Shown here piece by piece: positions 35,462-47,256 of a stretch of DNA of 64,000 nt. The stretch is from the NCBI GenBank assembly GCA_942159475.1, contig OW804097.1, positions 39,816,298 to 39,880,297 on the forward strand. Direction: 5' to 3'. The stretch's first letter is position 1. Each line of letters begins with the position of its first letter. The position numbers and the translations under genes were made by a program. The stretch is from Sthenelais limicola. Lineage: Eukaryota; Annelida; Polychaeta; Phyllodocida; Sigalionidae. The notes under the pieces were generated by a model. It was not told the origin of the DNA. It made no database searches and was given only the letters and a program-made list of their open reading frames with translations.

Positions 35462-36060
35462 TTAGAATTGTTTACCATTTGCTGTAGATCTATCGCCTGG
35501 CTGTATTTTTTAGAAGATTGTGTCCCAATGTCCTAATTGGCCCCATATTATATGTATGTACAATTTTTTATATTTCTGTGCACGCTGAAATTTAAATGAA
35601 AAACAGCGCAACTCCCACGTGTGTGATCATTTTAAATATGAAAGTCTTCATTGACTCAATCTTTAATCTTGGTTTGCATGCAATCATCAGGGTTGTGTAT
35701 CACTGAAAGACTAGGTAACAGATCCGTGTTCAGTATGGAACGCGTATCAAAGTTGCCATGCAAACGGTCCACTTTGATACATAAAACACTCTGTCCTACC
35801 TTTCATTTTGATGTCAGATCAAGTATTTTACAGCTGGATAATGTTTTGCATATTTTTTATTAGATTATTTTGTTAAAACATGATGCATCTCTTAACGCAG
35901 GGGGACTGATAGAAAACCCAGTAGTGCATCAAATAGGAGACTTGGATGCACGCCATCTTGGATATCCTATTCACATAGAATTAGGATTTCTGTATCAGAG
36001 TAAAGGCGTGTTACACTCAGAATATTTATCATTCCTCTCATGCCATTATATGTTATCTCA
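35462..36060. other. No gene; related repeat debris
   Basis: At about 35929-36001 the words aataggagacttggatgcacgcc and atcttgga resemble the arms of the foldback element just upstream, so part of this stretch is probably another decayed member. A small gtatcaaagt/actttgatac hairpin lies at 35746-35781. Confidence 0.45.
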
Positions 36061-36310
36061 TAAACTCCTCCCCGACTCTCTCCTCTCTCGCTGTCCTTCT
36101 CTCACTCCCCCCCCCCCTCCACCCACACCACTCTCATCTCCGTCCTTCTATCTATCAGTTTCCCTTTCTCAATCACCTCCCCCCCCCTCTACTCTCCCTC
36201 ACACCCTTCCCGGCCCTTACACCTGCCTGTACCTCAGTCTATGTCTTTCCACCCCTTCTCTCTCTCCCTCCCTCTCTTCTCTTTCTCTCTCTCTCTTCTC
36301 TTTCTAAATA
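36061..36310. repeat. CT-rich polypyrimidine tract
   Basis: About 250 bp of CT/CCT repeats. A shorter tract follows at about 36465-36590. Confidence 0.7.
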
Positions 36311-36590
36311 TTTGTGCAGGAACTGTCGCCTATAATCCATATCTCAAAGAGGCAGCCCATGCCTACCCCGAGTATTTTAAGACATAATATGCAACATATG
36401 GATTTACATTTTAATTATTTTCTTAGAAGGCACGGCACTGATTTCCGTTCTAAAGAAAAACCCTCCTTCTCTCTCACCTCTCTCTCTCTCTCATCTAACC
36501 CTGCCTCCCCCACTCTCTCTCTATCACTCTCCTCTTGCAATCCGCCATAGATCTGTCTCTCAATCCCTCTCCCTCTTTCTCTCTCATGAA

Positions 36591-37668
36591 TAAAAACAAT
36601 TCTGGAGGAGCTGTTGCCTATAATCCATATCTGCCAGCGGCAGGCTCTTCTCGTATTTTTTGAAGGTGTAAAATATGGGGGCAAAGCTAAAGGCATAAAA
36701 TACAACCTATTAATATCGCTGCTGCTGCACTTGTAATGCCGGGGTCTTACACCCTGCTTCTGCTCGAGTCATTTTGTACTCGTTCACATACAGGTATTAG
36801 GCATGTCTCAGGAAACATGTGTGGTGGGACAGGGGGCGGGGGTAGAGGGGGGTAGAGAGGGGGTAGAAGACTCGAGGGTGCTGGGGAGACTGGGGGCAGA
36901 GGAGGGTAAAGCTGCACTCTCAGTTAACATAAGTTTTTCTACTTTATGAAATATCCTTACAGATAGAAATGTTTAAACAGCGAATGTTAAATGAGGAAGA
37001 AACTTTGTATACAGTCAATAACAATTAAAGATGTTCTACATGGAAAATAGGTCTACATTCTCTGTCCATGACAGTTCTTCCAAATGGACCTTCTATTATT
37101 TATTTATTGGAAAAAGCGTCAGTTCCTTGGCGCAGTTTCAAAATCTGAACTAAATCCGGACGGTATTGCCAAAGTTATGAGTAGTTTTCTTCCTGAAGAT
37201 TTGAGTTGAAAAAAAAACCGCATTGCTTCCAATCTAGTGCCCTTTTAATGCTACAGTGACGTCACTGAAGAGATAGACAAACATGGCAGCAGAAAGAGTT
37301 GAGGCAGACTCAGTTTCCCAAAAGACTTTGGTTCCATAAATGCATATAGTTATAGAACAATAGCATCAGGATTAGATTACACGTGTTTGTGTACTCTCTC
37401 AGAAATCTGTATTGATGTTTTTCTCTTTTAGTGTTTTTCCCTTACCAGATGCATCTGTTGGAAGATCTCACTCCCCATGATCATGAATGTTACCTTTTTG
37501 TCATTGCTTGAAGCTTGATAAACAAAACATTATCATTAAATATCATTATTATTAGTAGCAGTATGCGATGTTTAATTCAATGTTTGCAACAGAATATATT
37601 ATTTAGTATTTCAGATACTCATAAACTTCCATTTATTTTGTAAAACAATAACAGAAGCCTACTGATAA
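36591..37668. other. No gene or clear element seen
   Basis: Includes a G-rich patch (about 36825-36905) followed by gtaaagctgcactctcag, the same word as near 114, 7925 and 12290. No coding features. Confidence 0.4.
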
Positions 37669-37862
37669 GGGACTGTTCATTTTTAACCACTGGCGGGGAG
37701 GAGAATTTTCAGACTCTGAAATTTTGCATAAACTTTCAATGGAGGGACCAAGAAATTTTGCACACGACTTTAAGGAGATGGGGGGAGGGCATACAATTTC
37801 GCACAAGAATCTTTCGCAAATTCCCCACTCCCCACCCCCAGTGGTTAATTGTGAACAGTCCC
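37669..37862. mobile_element. MITE, PIF/Harbinger-like (TAA target duplication)
   Basis: The termini GGGACTGTTCA and TGAACAGTCCC are perfect inverted repeats, and the repeat continues with aaccactgg/ccagtggtt further in. TAA flanks both sides (37666-37668, 37863-37865). A 3 bp TWA duplication with TIRs starting GG fits PIF/Harbinger. 194 bp, no transposase. Confidence 0.8.
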
Positions 37863-39165
37863 TAAATGGAAAAAGAGGCCCTTTCAACCCCCGGCGCCCC
37901 CACCTCTCCTCTACTGGATTCTGTCTCACAGACGCAGAGCTACTAATCCCTGTTATCAAGCATGCTACTTCGGCACTGATCAGCATGCACCATTGATGCT
38001 TTTTGTAGTCAGCTCAATCACAAATAATTTAATTCAAATCAAAATTGCAAAACAAAATCCCGCTGAAGCGGTACATTTAATTTGAACTGAGAACTGACAG
38101 GCGGATTAGGTTGGATCTCAAATCACTTGCTGGGAATAAGAAACGGGGCGTACGTAATGCTAGATTCTCCCATTCTTAGAACGAAAGGGTACCTTAAAGA
38201 GGCATTATTAAAGTTATTGTAATGGCTTACTCATACTGAAGCGTATGGAAGACTTGGTATTGTCAATCTCAAATGCGCCTTGCCCATCAAATGCAAATGA
38301 ATAAGTTGTTCAATTTAATTGAATTATTCGTGTCTAAGTGATAGAATATGCAAGTTGATCGCTTCATTTTCCAGATTTCCATTTTCGAGTATGCTGAGTT
38401 GTTTTTTTAATTTAAGGCCAATACAAATATTTATTTCCAATATATATTGAAAAAACGCATTATCCAGCATGGATTTCTGTTTGGAGTATACAACCTTTCT
38501 GAAGATTATAAGGATGAAAGTTTGATTATGGAAGAAATTAGAAAAAGAAAAGGTTTAGTCAATTAAGCTGGAAATGGGGCGTTGATAACCCTCACTCAGA
38601 CTCAGAAATGGTCAAATTCTCACTCAGATGATCCCGAGCTTGTTCCGAAATATAAATGGTTCCTTGTTTTTTGGTCGAACCCTAATATGAGATTAGCATG
38701 TCACCACAAGTTCAAGGATTTCAAGGCTTTTCAGGTCAATGTTAGTGTCTTATCAAGTGGAGAAAGGGCAATCAAGAATTTAATTGCTCACGGAGGAGGA
38801 CGAGAAATATTTCCAAGATAAATGGCCTTAGAGAATCTTTAATAATTCTAAAGGTCAACTCATATAATTATTTTCAAGGCAACTCCCATATGGCACATTA
38901 CTAGGCCTTCAAAGGAATCGGAATATTCAAGTCCTTGAATTTATTTGTCAAACTTTAAGTGTTTAATGGTCTGGGAGGCCCTGGTTGTTGACATTTGTAT
39001 TTCAGAGAGAACTACCTTATATTAGGAATTAAACTCAAGGATGTACACTTTAGGGACCATATATAGAAGTATTAACAGCACAGTGGAAGAAAGGCTGGCT
39101 TTAGATCCCCTGTAATGAACTTATGAACCTTTTAAATGAAACTTTATTTCATGTGTGTGCAGGAG
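37863..39165. other. No supported gene
   Basis: AT-rich sequence. A 79-codon frame at about 38582-38821 looks mildly protein-like but matches no family I know and has no supporting context. Confidence 0.35.
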
Positions 39166-39169
39166 AATT

Positions 39170-39445
39170 ATGGGGCTCCTAAAAACCTTTATTTCTTAGA
39201 GTGTAGTCAGAGAACTCCAAGGTTCATCTTGGAGCCCCGAACTACCTTCATGTCTTAGAGTGTAGCAAGAGAACCCTGAGGTTCATCTAGGAACCCAAAA
39301 CTACCTTCATTTCTTAGAGTGTAGCAATTAAGAGAACCCTGAGGCTCATCTGGGAACCCTAAACTGCCTTTATTTCTTAGAGTGTAGTAAGAGAACCCTG
39401 AAATTCATCTTGGAACCCAAAAGAACCTTCATTTCTAAGCATGCA
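39170..39445. repeat. Tandem repeat, about 60-66 bp unit, four to five units
   Basis: Each unit has ttcttagagtgtag, then agagaaccctgag, gttcatct and ggaaccc. Unit starts are near 39191, 39250, 39310 and 39371, with a partial at 39430. Within each unit ggttc and gaacc can pair. Confidence 0.75.
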
Positions 39446-41239
39446 GTGTGAGGTCTTCCATCATTCATTTACCACACATAACGGGTTGTCGTGATGTGAC
39501 ATGCATATTTTACACCTGCCGCCAAGTGCTGTATGAAGGGGTCAGTTTTGGCAGACAAGGTACTGAATGTCGGTATGATGCCATGACCGCTTGTATTGCA
39601 CTTGTTTATAAACACCCAACCAGCATAAAAACACTCTTAAAAACAACTCTTTATTTTTAATTCTTACCTCAAAAATGTACTTCTGCCATTAGTGCATTGC
39701 TAAAACAGTCCTTCCATGAATGCTTGAAGGGGAATCCAAAATTGCTTGAAGGGGAACTCTCCAGCTGGAGGGAGGTTTTCAAGACATCTTATAGCGTTGT
39801 TACAGTGATTGATTAAGTGGCTGACAATATCCTTAAAGTATACTTATTCTTAAACTCATATTTCATCTTTGCACACTTTAATATAAGTATAACAGACTTT
39901 ATAATAGCTAGAAAGTATACATTTCATTCATTTATGGTCTGGATCCACAAAATAGATCCTGGAATCCAATTTTTTAACTCGGTTTTGTTATTCATGTTAT
40001 GTTATTTATAATGATATTTATATTCAATTTTTTATTTCATTCATTTATGTCAACCTTGTTAGAATGCACTCAGAGCAAATTATGTGTGCCTCATAGTACT
40101 GTTTCGAAAGTCAAGCTTTGAATGTAATACAACATCATTGAATTTTAAACTTCTCCTTCATCCAATTTTCATCATGATTTGTGTCGGTAAATTTATTGCA
40201 TGACCTCATCTGTATGCAGGTGCTGCATCAGAGGATGGAGACCTCTCCATTTCACAAAACCAAGGGAGAAAAGCATAAAATAAACACAAATTCCATGCAT
40301 GGGAAATCTTGAAGGCTCAACTAAAACAAGGCATCACTTTCATCATACCTTCTGTACTTGTGCCAATGTAACACAACCAACAGTGTAAATCAGCTTTCAC
40401 AAGCGATAACTTATTTTGTTAATGTTTATTCTTACAATTGCTGTCGGCTTTCACATGAGTTGGAAGTTGGCTTCAAGGCAGACCATGAGACTGCAGTAGT
40501 TCTTTATGATTATAGCATTCTCATTATAACGTTGAACAGTCATATTCTACCAAATGATAGGCAATATCTTGAACTATTTTCAAATAGCTAGATGCATTCC
40601 TAATAATAAATGCGATGTATTCGCTGTATAGCCTTTCAAGAAAGAGTAACACAATATATATTTTAATAATAGGTAAACGTGGCAGTATTCACCTAAATCC
40701 GTACAACCGTTGAATCAATTGATACAATATATATTTTGATTGAAAAAATAGAGAATGCCAGTATCTTAGTGGTTCTTTATTATGAGAGATATTATATTAT
40801 CTGCTTTCTAAAATCTGGCCGGAGGTGAAACACTAAAGATCTAGAAGTTGTTTAGAATTATAGTATGTGGCTTATAACATTGAACTGTGATACTCCACAG
40901 AACGCTAAGTAATGTGTCAGACTTATTTATCTATGTATCTATTTATTTCTCTGTATTACAATGGACAAACCTCCAGGCCCCTTTTTGATGTTTCATTCTA
41001 TAGACTATCTATATTTGCAATTGCCATCAAAGGAATGAAGATATGAATGAAAAGTTCCTTCGTGAAAAGACATAAATATAACTAGAAAGAGTTTGCATAG
41101 AATATTGTATTTGTTCCTCGGGCGACGAAGATCTGGACAACGTGATCCCATGGCAGGATCCCACTCCATTTCACAGTGTACTTGTAGCATCGATAGTGCT
41201 ATAAACTTCATCTGTTACTATTTTAGTATAGATATAGTA
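39446..41239. other. No gene or clear element seen
   Basis: AT-rich intergenic-type DNA with short open frames only. Confidence 0.4.
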
Positions 41240-41587
41240 TGTCCGAAAAGTAGTTGACACAGGATTCCTTCATCCCTTTAAGAAGAGGGAAAAGAAGGAG
41301 ATTTTGACTTCTATTTATAACAAGGACCTGTCAACCCTTTACCCAGTGAGCCGCTTTTTGCAATCAACCATGGCGAAACAGGGCCAGTATAACCAGCTCT
41401 TTCTTCCATCTAAGCAAAACAACAGCTGCTGCACATGGAATGAAGACAGCTGAATACTATACAGCTGTATATTTGGCCATGGTCGGTTGCAAACGGCGAC
41501 TCAGAGGGCAAAGGTTTGAAGTCAAAGTCCCCCCTTTTGTCGTTCTTAAAGGGACTAAGGAATCCCCTGTCAATTACTTGTCGGACA
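41240..41587. mobile_element. Foldback MITE with arms of about 150 bp
   Basis: The left end TGTCCGAAAAGTAGTTGACA and right end (complement TGTCCGACAAGTAATTGACA) are inverted. Inner matches continue: ggattcctt, ccctttaagaa, gactttgacttc, then ccatgg flanked words near the centre (caaccatggc / gccatggtcggttg). 348 bp, non-coding. No clear target duplication. Confidence 0.75.
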
Positions 41588-42134
41588 GATTATAGTGTTG
41601 ATTTACATGCATTTAATTTACATGCATCCTAAATTTGAAAAAGAGACGTTCCTGTAGTTAGAACTAACAATTAGACATAGCTCAGTTAAGAACAGGATTA
41701 TTATTAAGGACAATAGTTTAAAATTATGGAATAAACATTTTTATAGTTTTCTTTTAGAAAGAAAGTGCCCTTCACCGCACAAACAGACCACAAGCACTGG
41801 GATTTAAAGTTAACTGAGCACAGAGGGTCTCTGGCAGGTGATTGGTCACAAGCTGTCACGTGACAAACTAGTATGAACCAATGGCAAGTGGGAGTTGTGT
41901 AATCCACCCCTCAATGGCACCTTGCCAAGTTTGAAAGCCTTTGCGACATAACTGCGGACATGACTGTCGTAGTAATGGCTGTTTTAAGTCTTTACCTAAT
42001 CATTGCTTCCCGTTTGGATTGCAAATGAATCCAGTATGAATCCATTTCCAAATCGAGAAATGTAACTTTGGTTACATAAATGGAAAAAGAGGAAGTTGCC
42101 CAACTCTTTTTGATTGATTTGTTTCTGTGCTACT

Positions 42135-42320
42135 TGTGATGTGTTGCAGGAAAATGAGTCACAAGTCGCAAAAAATGAATTTGGAGATATGATCATATTT
42201 GAAAAGATGCGATCAAGCAGATTCTTATTATGGTAAACATTATGGGCATCTAATACGTACTTCTATATTTTAAGTTTTTCATATTTTTTAGTTTTGAAAA
42301 AAAAGTTTGCAATATTTCTG
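42135..42320 (+). mobile_element. MITE family M1, left-end fragment
   Basis: tgtgatgtgttgcaggaaaa then gagtcacaagtcgcaaaaaa and gatatgatcatatttgaaaagatg as in the full copy. The right end is missing. Confidence 0.65.
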
Positions 42321-42479
42321 ATTATAAATTTCGTTTTCTTCTGCTGCTTTTGTATGATGGAGAAACTAGTGCCTATCGCTTACTAGATATGGCAAGATTT
42401 GTCTCTATTCCATTGTGTTATAAAATTGCAAATGTGTAACGTTAAAACAATATAGTTTTGCCGTAATGGATTATCAACT

Positions 42480-42590
42480 CTATGAACTTATCTCGATGTT
42501 AAATGTTATCTACCAACTTTTCTTGTGCACATGAGATTATTAGCCCGCTGAAACTGTCGCGCAATAAAATTTCTTTAAAAAAAAAAGAGC
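42480..42590 (+). repeat. 3' tail of a retroposon
   Basis: Ends cgcaataaaatttctttaaa followed by an A-run, like the SINE tail at 32120-32153 and the sequence at 24050-24072. The body upstream is not recognised. Confidence 0.4.
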
Positions 42591-42834
42591 TGCTCTCCCT
42601 TTGACTCTTCCTGTGCTAACATCAGGTCATGCACATAGCCACTGGCGGAGGTGAAATATCTCTCTCAAACTCAGTACCAGAATGTCCCTTTGGTTCCAAA
42701 GACAATGCTTTAGTTGACATTCCATTGGCCAGCACACCGTTTACGCTCTATTTTAGCACCTTTTTCCTTGCCACAATGAATGTATATATTGGAAGGTGGG
42801 ACACTTGATAGCGCACTGTGTGCACAGGGCGATT

Positions 42835-43079
42835 GGGTCAGAGCTTCAGAAATGTACAGGCAGCACAGCACTAAACGTTTACTAAATCCTGCAAAATAAG
42901 ACTGAAATAATAAATATCAGGTATATCTGAGTATACTCGGTATTACATTGATTCAAGAGTTAGTATTACATTGATTCAAGAGTTATGTTGAACTGTATTT
43001 GAACTGATTTCTATCTTGAATTTGGGTTATTTTAGGGGATTGTTAAAGGCGAATTGTACAATTTCTGGCGATCTAACCC
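42835..43079 (+). mobile_element. MITE, GGGTCAGA...TGTACAATT family, copy 2
   Basis: Starts GGGTCAGAGCTTCAGAAATG and ends gaattgtacaatttctgg...aaccc. The interior has ggtatatctgagtatac and aggcgaattgtaca as in the 47029 and 61209 copies, plus a short internal duplication (gttacattgattcaaga twice). 245 bp. Confidence 0.75.
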
Positions 43080-43559
43080 TTCTACTGCCGCCTTTTGTCT
43101 GCTTGGCAGTCCACGGGTCCACTATTATCCAGTATTGCTCCACGTTAACAATAATTAGGGAAGCTTCCCCATATATACTTAGTGCCAAGAGGCACTTTGA
43201 TAAGTAGAAGAGACAGGAGAAATAGGAGATAATGTGTATGCCATTATGACCCCACGACAAGTAGATTTAAATAGCTTTATTTTGTCAGAGCCAGCAGGGA
43301 AATCTAAGATGGCCACTTTACCGAGATTGGCTAGGGCAGGCATGCGCCTATAGCTGCCCTTGAACTGATGGGTTGGTCGAAAGCTGGCAAAGCATTAATA
43401 AAACCCTAAGTGGTTTTAGATTTATATCCCAAGTTAAGAAGAAATTGATTGGTTCAGGGTTTTGGTAGATGTTTAGATCGATCTCTAATATAGATTATCC
43501 ATGAATCTTTGATTAAATCATAGGTGTTTCTGAGATTTATTTTCCGTCTCTATCTTTCT

Positions 43560-44200
43560 CTTCTCTTTTGCTCTCCCCCACCCCCAACATCTCTCTCACA
43601 CTCTATCTAGGTCTCACCGCCCCCCCCCCCCCCCACACACACACACAACTCTCGCTCTTCCTCTCTTTAGGTCTATCTTCTCTCTTGCTCTATTCCTTAG
43701 TCTTAAGCTTCTTAAGCTTCTTTTTTTCTTCTCACCTCAACTACTTCGTTTCCAGTTTGTCCCTTCGTCTTTTCTTTTTTTCCCTCTCCCATGCCCTTAT
43801 ATTCATCGTTCGCTCCTCCACCTCTCTCTCACTTGTCGCCCCTTCCCCCTCCCAAAAGTAAACCCCCCAAAACAAACAACAAAAACAAACAACCTAGCTT
43901 TCTCCTCTTCCCCATTCCTTCTCCGTCCTCCCTCATTTTACATGCCACTCTTTCTTTGTTGTTTCTTCTCCATGCTCTTTCCCTTCTTCTGTTTGACCCT
44001 GGCCCTCGCCTTCTGTTCACGCTCATCCCTCTCTCCCTTCTCTGCACCCTTCTCCATTCCCCCTCTCATCCTGCCTCCATTTCTCCCTACTCTCTTGTTA
44101 TTTCTCCTCTCCCTCTCTCTTCACCCCCTTCTCTCTCCCTTTCCTCCCTTTCCTCTCTGTCCTCCCTCATCTCCCATCTTCTCTCCCCCACAATACCTAA
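43560..44200. repeat. Very long CT-rich polypyrimidine tract
   Basis: About 640 bp with strong pyrimidine bias on the plus strand, including a C-run at 43620-43634 followed by (CA)n. Frames of up to 138 codons are simple-sequence artefacts. Confidence 0.75.
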
Positions 44201-45060
44201 CCAGTAACCTAGTTTGGAATGGTTACCTGACGCGACATGATGCTATCATCGTGTTACATTAAGCCTAATAAATCCGTATCACAAATCACCATCAGTGTCC
44301 TGCCCCTGTCAGCCATTGCCTTCACTAATCCTCCTGTCTCCCTTGCATATTTAATCATTGTAATTACCCAGACACCTCGCCGCCCTGACACATAAATACC
44401 TCCAGTGTCAGCTAGAAAGCCTTGGAGAATGTAGAAACATATTGTATTGTATTTAGATATTTTCATCCAGCCAAACATTATGTAATACATACACTGTTCT
44501 CTGTTGTAGCGGTACATCAAGATATAGTACTTTTTTTTAGTCATTAATGAATAATATAAAGTATTCAGTCAAAAAGGTGGTAATATAGAGTATTCAGTCA
44601 TTTTTTTAAAAACCCTAAAAGCAAATAAAAACAACGTGGATGAACAGAAGAGTTCTGACAGTACAAACCTGTACAAAACTGGCGTCAACAACTCTAAATC
44701 ATGATAATCCCTGCATTTCCTTGAGCAAATAAATGTGATCGAAAAGTAACAGAAAATCAGAAAAAAAACAAAGTTGTTCTCTAGCAGGGGCTGCAATCTA
44801 GCACATGACACATTGCTTAAATGCACCATCTATGTCTTTTGCCAGAGATGTGTGCATCTCGAACCGAAGAGGAGTTTGGTATCGCACTCTCTGCTTGTGT
44901 TTAAGAAGGGCTTGTCTTATACTTTTTCTCTTCTCTCAAACTCTCATACAAAAATGACTAAGTGTAATTGGTTTAAACCTCTGAATTGAATTGAGCTTAT
45001 TAATGATGTCGGTGTCCATTTTGAAGTATCAACTCAGAAAGACATAGAATCCGCTTTTAT
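44201..45060. other. No gene or clear element seen
   Basis: A local duplication of aaagtattcagtcaaaaa / gagtattcagtcattttt lies at about 44557-44605. Nothing else recognised. Confidence 0.4.
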
Positions 45061-45140
45061 TAAAGCACGTGACTTATTCACATCACGTGGCGGTGATGTG
45101 TTAGATGAGTTGCCATGGCAATGCCATTGCCATGGCAATG
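45061..45140. promoter_or_regulatory. Candidate regulatory cluster: two E-boxes and two X-boxes
   Basis: CACGTG occurs at about 45066-45071 and 45085-45090. It is followed by GTTGCCATGGCAAT (45109-45122) and ATTGCCATGGCAAT (45126-45139). The last two match the palindromic RFX X-box (GTTGCCATGGCAAC) nearly perfectly, 17 bp centre to centre, and together form a 29 bp palindrome around one central base. No gene start was recognised beside it. Confidence 0.45.
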
Positions 45141-45693
45141 TATGAGCATGTCATGTTGGAGGGATCTGGAGCCACGTCAGGTCGAGGTCGGGGGAAGGCC
45201 ATGAAGCCAGGTTTGATAGAGACAAATTCTGCAAATGTACCATTACGCGGGGGATGTCTCATCTGTTTCTGTTACACCTGCCATTCTCTGTCATCCTTAT
45301 TATAGGGAGGTTCCGCAAGCAAACGTATCTCAATTACGTAACCGTATCAGCATCTTTTTTGTCAATTACGTCTCATTTTTATGTATAAAAAATAAAATGT
45401 GAGGTGAAACATTTTACTTGATATGTTATGTTAGGTTCTTATTTTCAACATATCTTTGTATATTAGAGATACAGATACAATTTACGTTTATGTATAGGTT
45501 AGACTTGCTGAGCCTCCGTAGTAGGGATACCCATGGGGCAGGTCAAGGGAACAGGTATAATTGGTTTACAGACATTTTTAATACACTATATATTCATGAC
45601 ATGATCTCTATTTTTGTTAGATGTAGGAATATACTGTTTTGTTGGTAATAATATTGGTTGATGTCTAAAAGAAACAAAGGAAAATAAGTAACG

Positions 45694-46078
45694 TATGTGA
45701 TGTGTTACAGGAAAGTGAGTTACAAGTCGCAAAAATTGGATTTTGAGATATCGTCATATTGGAAAAGATGGGATCAAGCCGATTCCAATGGTGGTAAACA
45801 TTAAGGACATCTAAGAAGTAGTGTTTCTATATTAATTTTTATGTTTGGAATGTTTGTTATGTTAGGTTTGAAGAAAGGTTTTGCAACATTTCTAGGTGAG
45901 CAATTACCATTCAACTTATTATATTCCATTTGATACATGTATGTATTCATACGGCTTAAAGCGCTAAACTCCCCAAAGTTGAGAACGTGCCAACACAGAA
46001 ATCTTGTGAATAGAACACTTTGGAAAATAGCAATTTTGCCATGCACTTGTGACTCATTTTCCTGCAACACATCACATA
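45694..46078 (+). mobile_element. MITE family M1, full copy
   Basis: Inverted ends tatgtgatgtgttacagg and cctgcaacacatcacata. Next inside are acaagtcgcaaaaattgg on the left and gcacttgtgactcattt on the right. 385 bp, used here as the reference copy for the family. Non-coding. TA or TATA at the edges may be the target duplication, but the repeat ends are themselves TA-rich. Confidence 0.8.
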
Positions 46079-47028
46079 TATACTATATGGTCAGTTCATT
46101 GTAGCCTACTCCATCCAGAGGTACTCTACTGTGAAATCAGACGTGTCAATCAATAATGTGTGCAAATCTTCTGTGACAATATCCTGATATCCTGATAAAA
46201 CCGAGTGACGATTCCCCATTAGAATTAAAAGGTTGTGAGCCCAGTCCCAACATTTTCGCTGTTTTATTTTTTATTGTTTTGCATTTTTTTCAAAATAGCA
46301 TCAATGCAAATCACCCTATTGCTCTCTATACATCCATGAAGCCTGGCTCAGATTTCAAGGATCGGCCTTGATCCTGTCTGATGAGATTCTATGTATTAGT
46401 CCTACACATATAATCCCCCAATATGCCTGCAGCACATTCTCCTCACGTTCCCTGCCCCTCAGTCTAGTCGAGCCTCCGCCACCCCCCACCCACCCTGCCC
46501 CTACCGGGACCGCTTCCAGTGGCTTCATTAGGAAGGCTAAGGGACCTGATCATTGATCATTGACTTGGCCTTTAATACCTGATGTTCTCTAATTAACAGG
46601 TTAGTCCTATGATTAACAAATATATGTCTCTCTTGATATAAGATATCTATTGCCAATTCCTAAGTGTCCTGTTATTAAAATAGCAGGCCAAATAGTTAAT
46701 ATTTATGTTCAGGTCGCCTTGAGTATTTCCAAGCAATCTGGTATCGGTTGCAGAAATGCTGTTAGGGGTTCTATGGGACTGGTAATTAACTTAGCCTTAA
46801 ATGCAGGTTATTCTGTAATTTAATCTTGTTCAACTCGTGGAAGGCTTCCAAGCTCAAGGTCGATGTTCTCCTCACTTCTTTTTGAAGGGGAGAGGATTTC
46901 TTGAGCCTCCAAAATATAAAAGTGGACATTTATGAAGCCCTGTTGCAAAAACAACCGGAATTCATTTTGATCAAATGAATTTTAGATCGACTGGAAAAGA
47001 ACGAAACAAAATATATAATATAGTATAA
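46079..47028. other. No gene or clear element seen
   Basis: AT-rich, no recognised features. Confidence 0.4.
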
Positions 47029-47256
47029 GGGTCAGATCGTCAGAAAATGTACAATCGGCAGCACTACACATTTAGGAAATTCTGCTAAATTAGGCTGGAA
47101 CATGCTCAATTCTAGGTATATCTGAATATATTTGGTTTGGGGTTGATTCAAACGATGTGTTTAGTTATGTTAAACTGAATTTGGAACCTCATTTGTGGCT
47201 TAAATTTGGCTTATTTGAGAGGATTAGTGAAGGCGAATTTTCTGAAGATTTCACCC
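47029..47256 (+). mobile_element. MITE, GGGTCAGA...TGTACAATT family, copy 3
   Basis: Starts GGGTCAGATCGTCAGAAAAT, followed by gtacaatcggcagcactaca, closely matching 61209. The right end has lost the gtacaat core (gcgaattttctgaagatttc). Confidence 0.75.

Noticed and set aside
38582..38821. 79-codon plus-strand frame
   Set aside because: Slightly protein-like composition but no known motif, no neighbouring exon and no second copy.
39170..39445. CRISPR-like array
   Set aside because: The units are adjacent, diverged tandem repeats without unique spacers, in a eukaryotic context.
43568..44262. Several 97-138 codon frames
   Set aside because: Also polypyrimidine artefacts, no domain-like segments.
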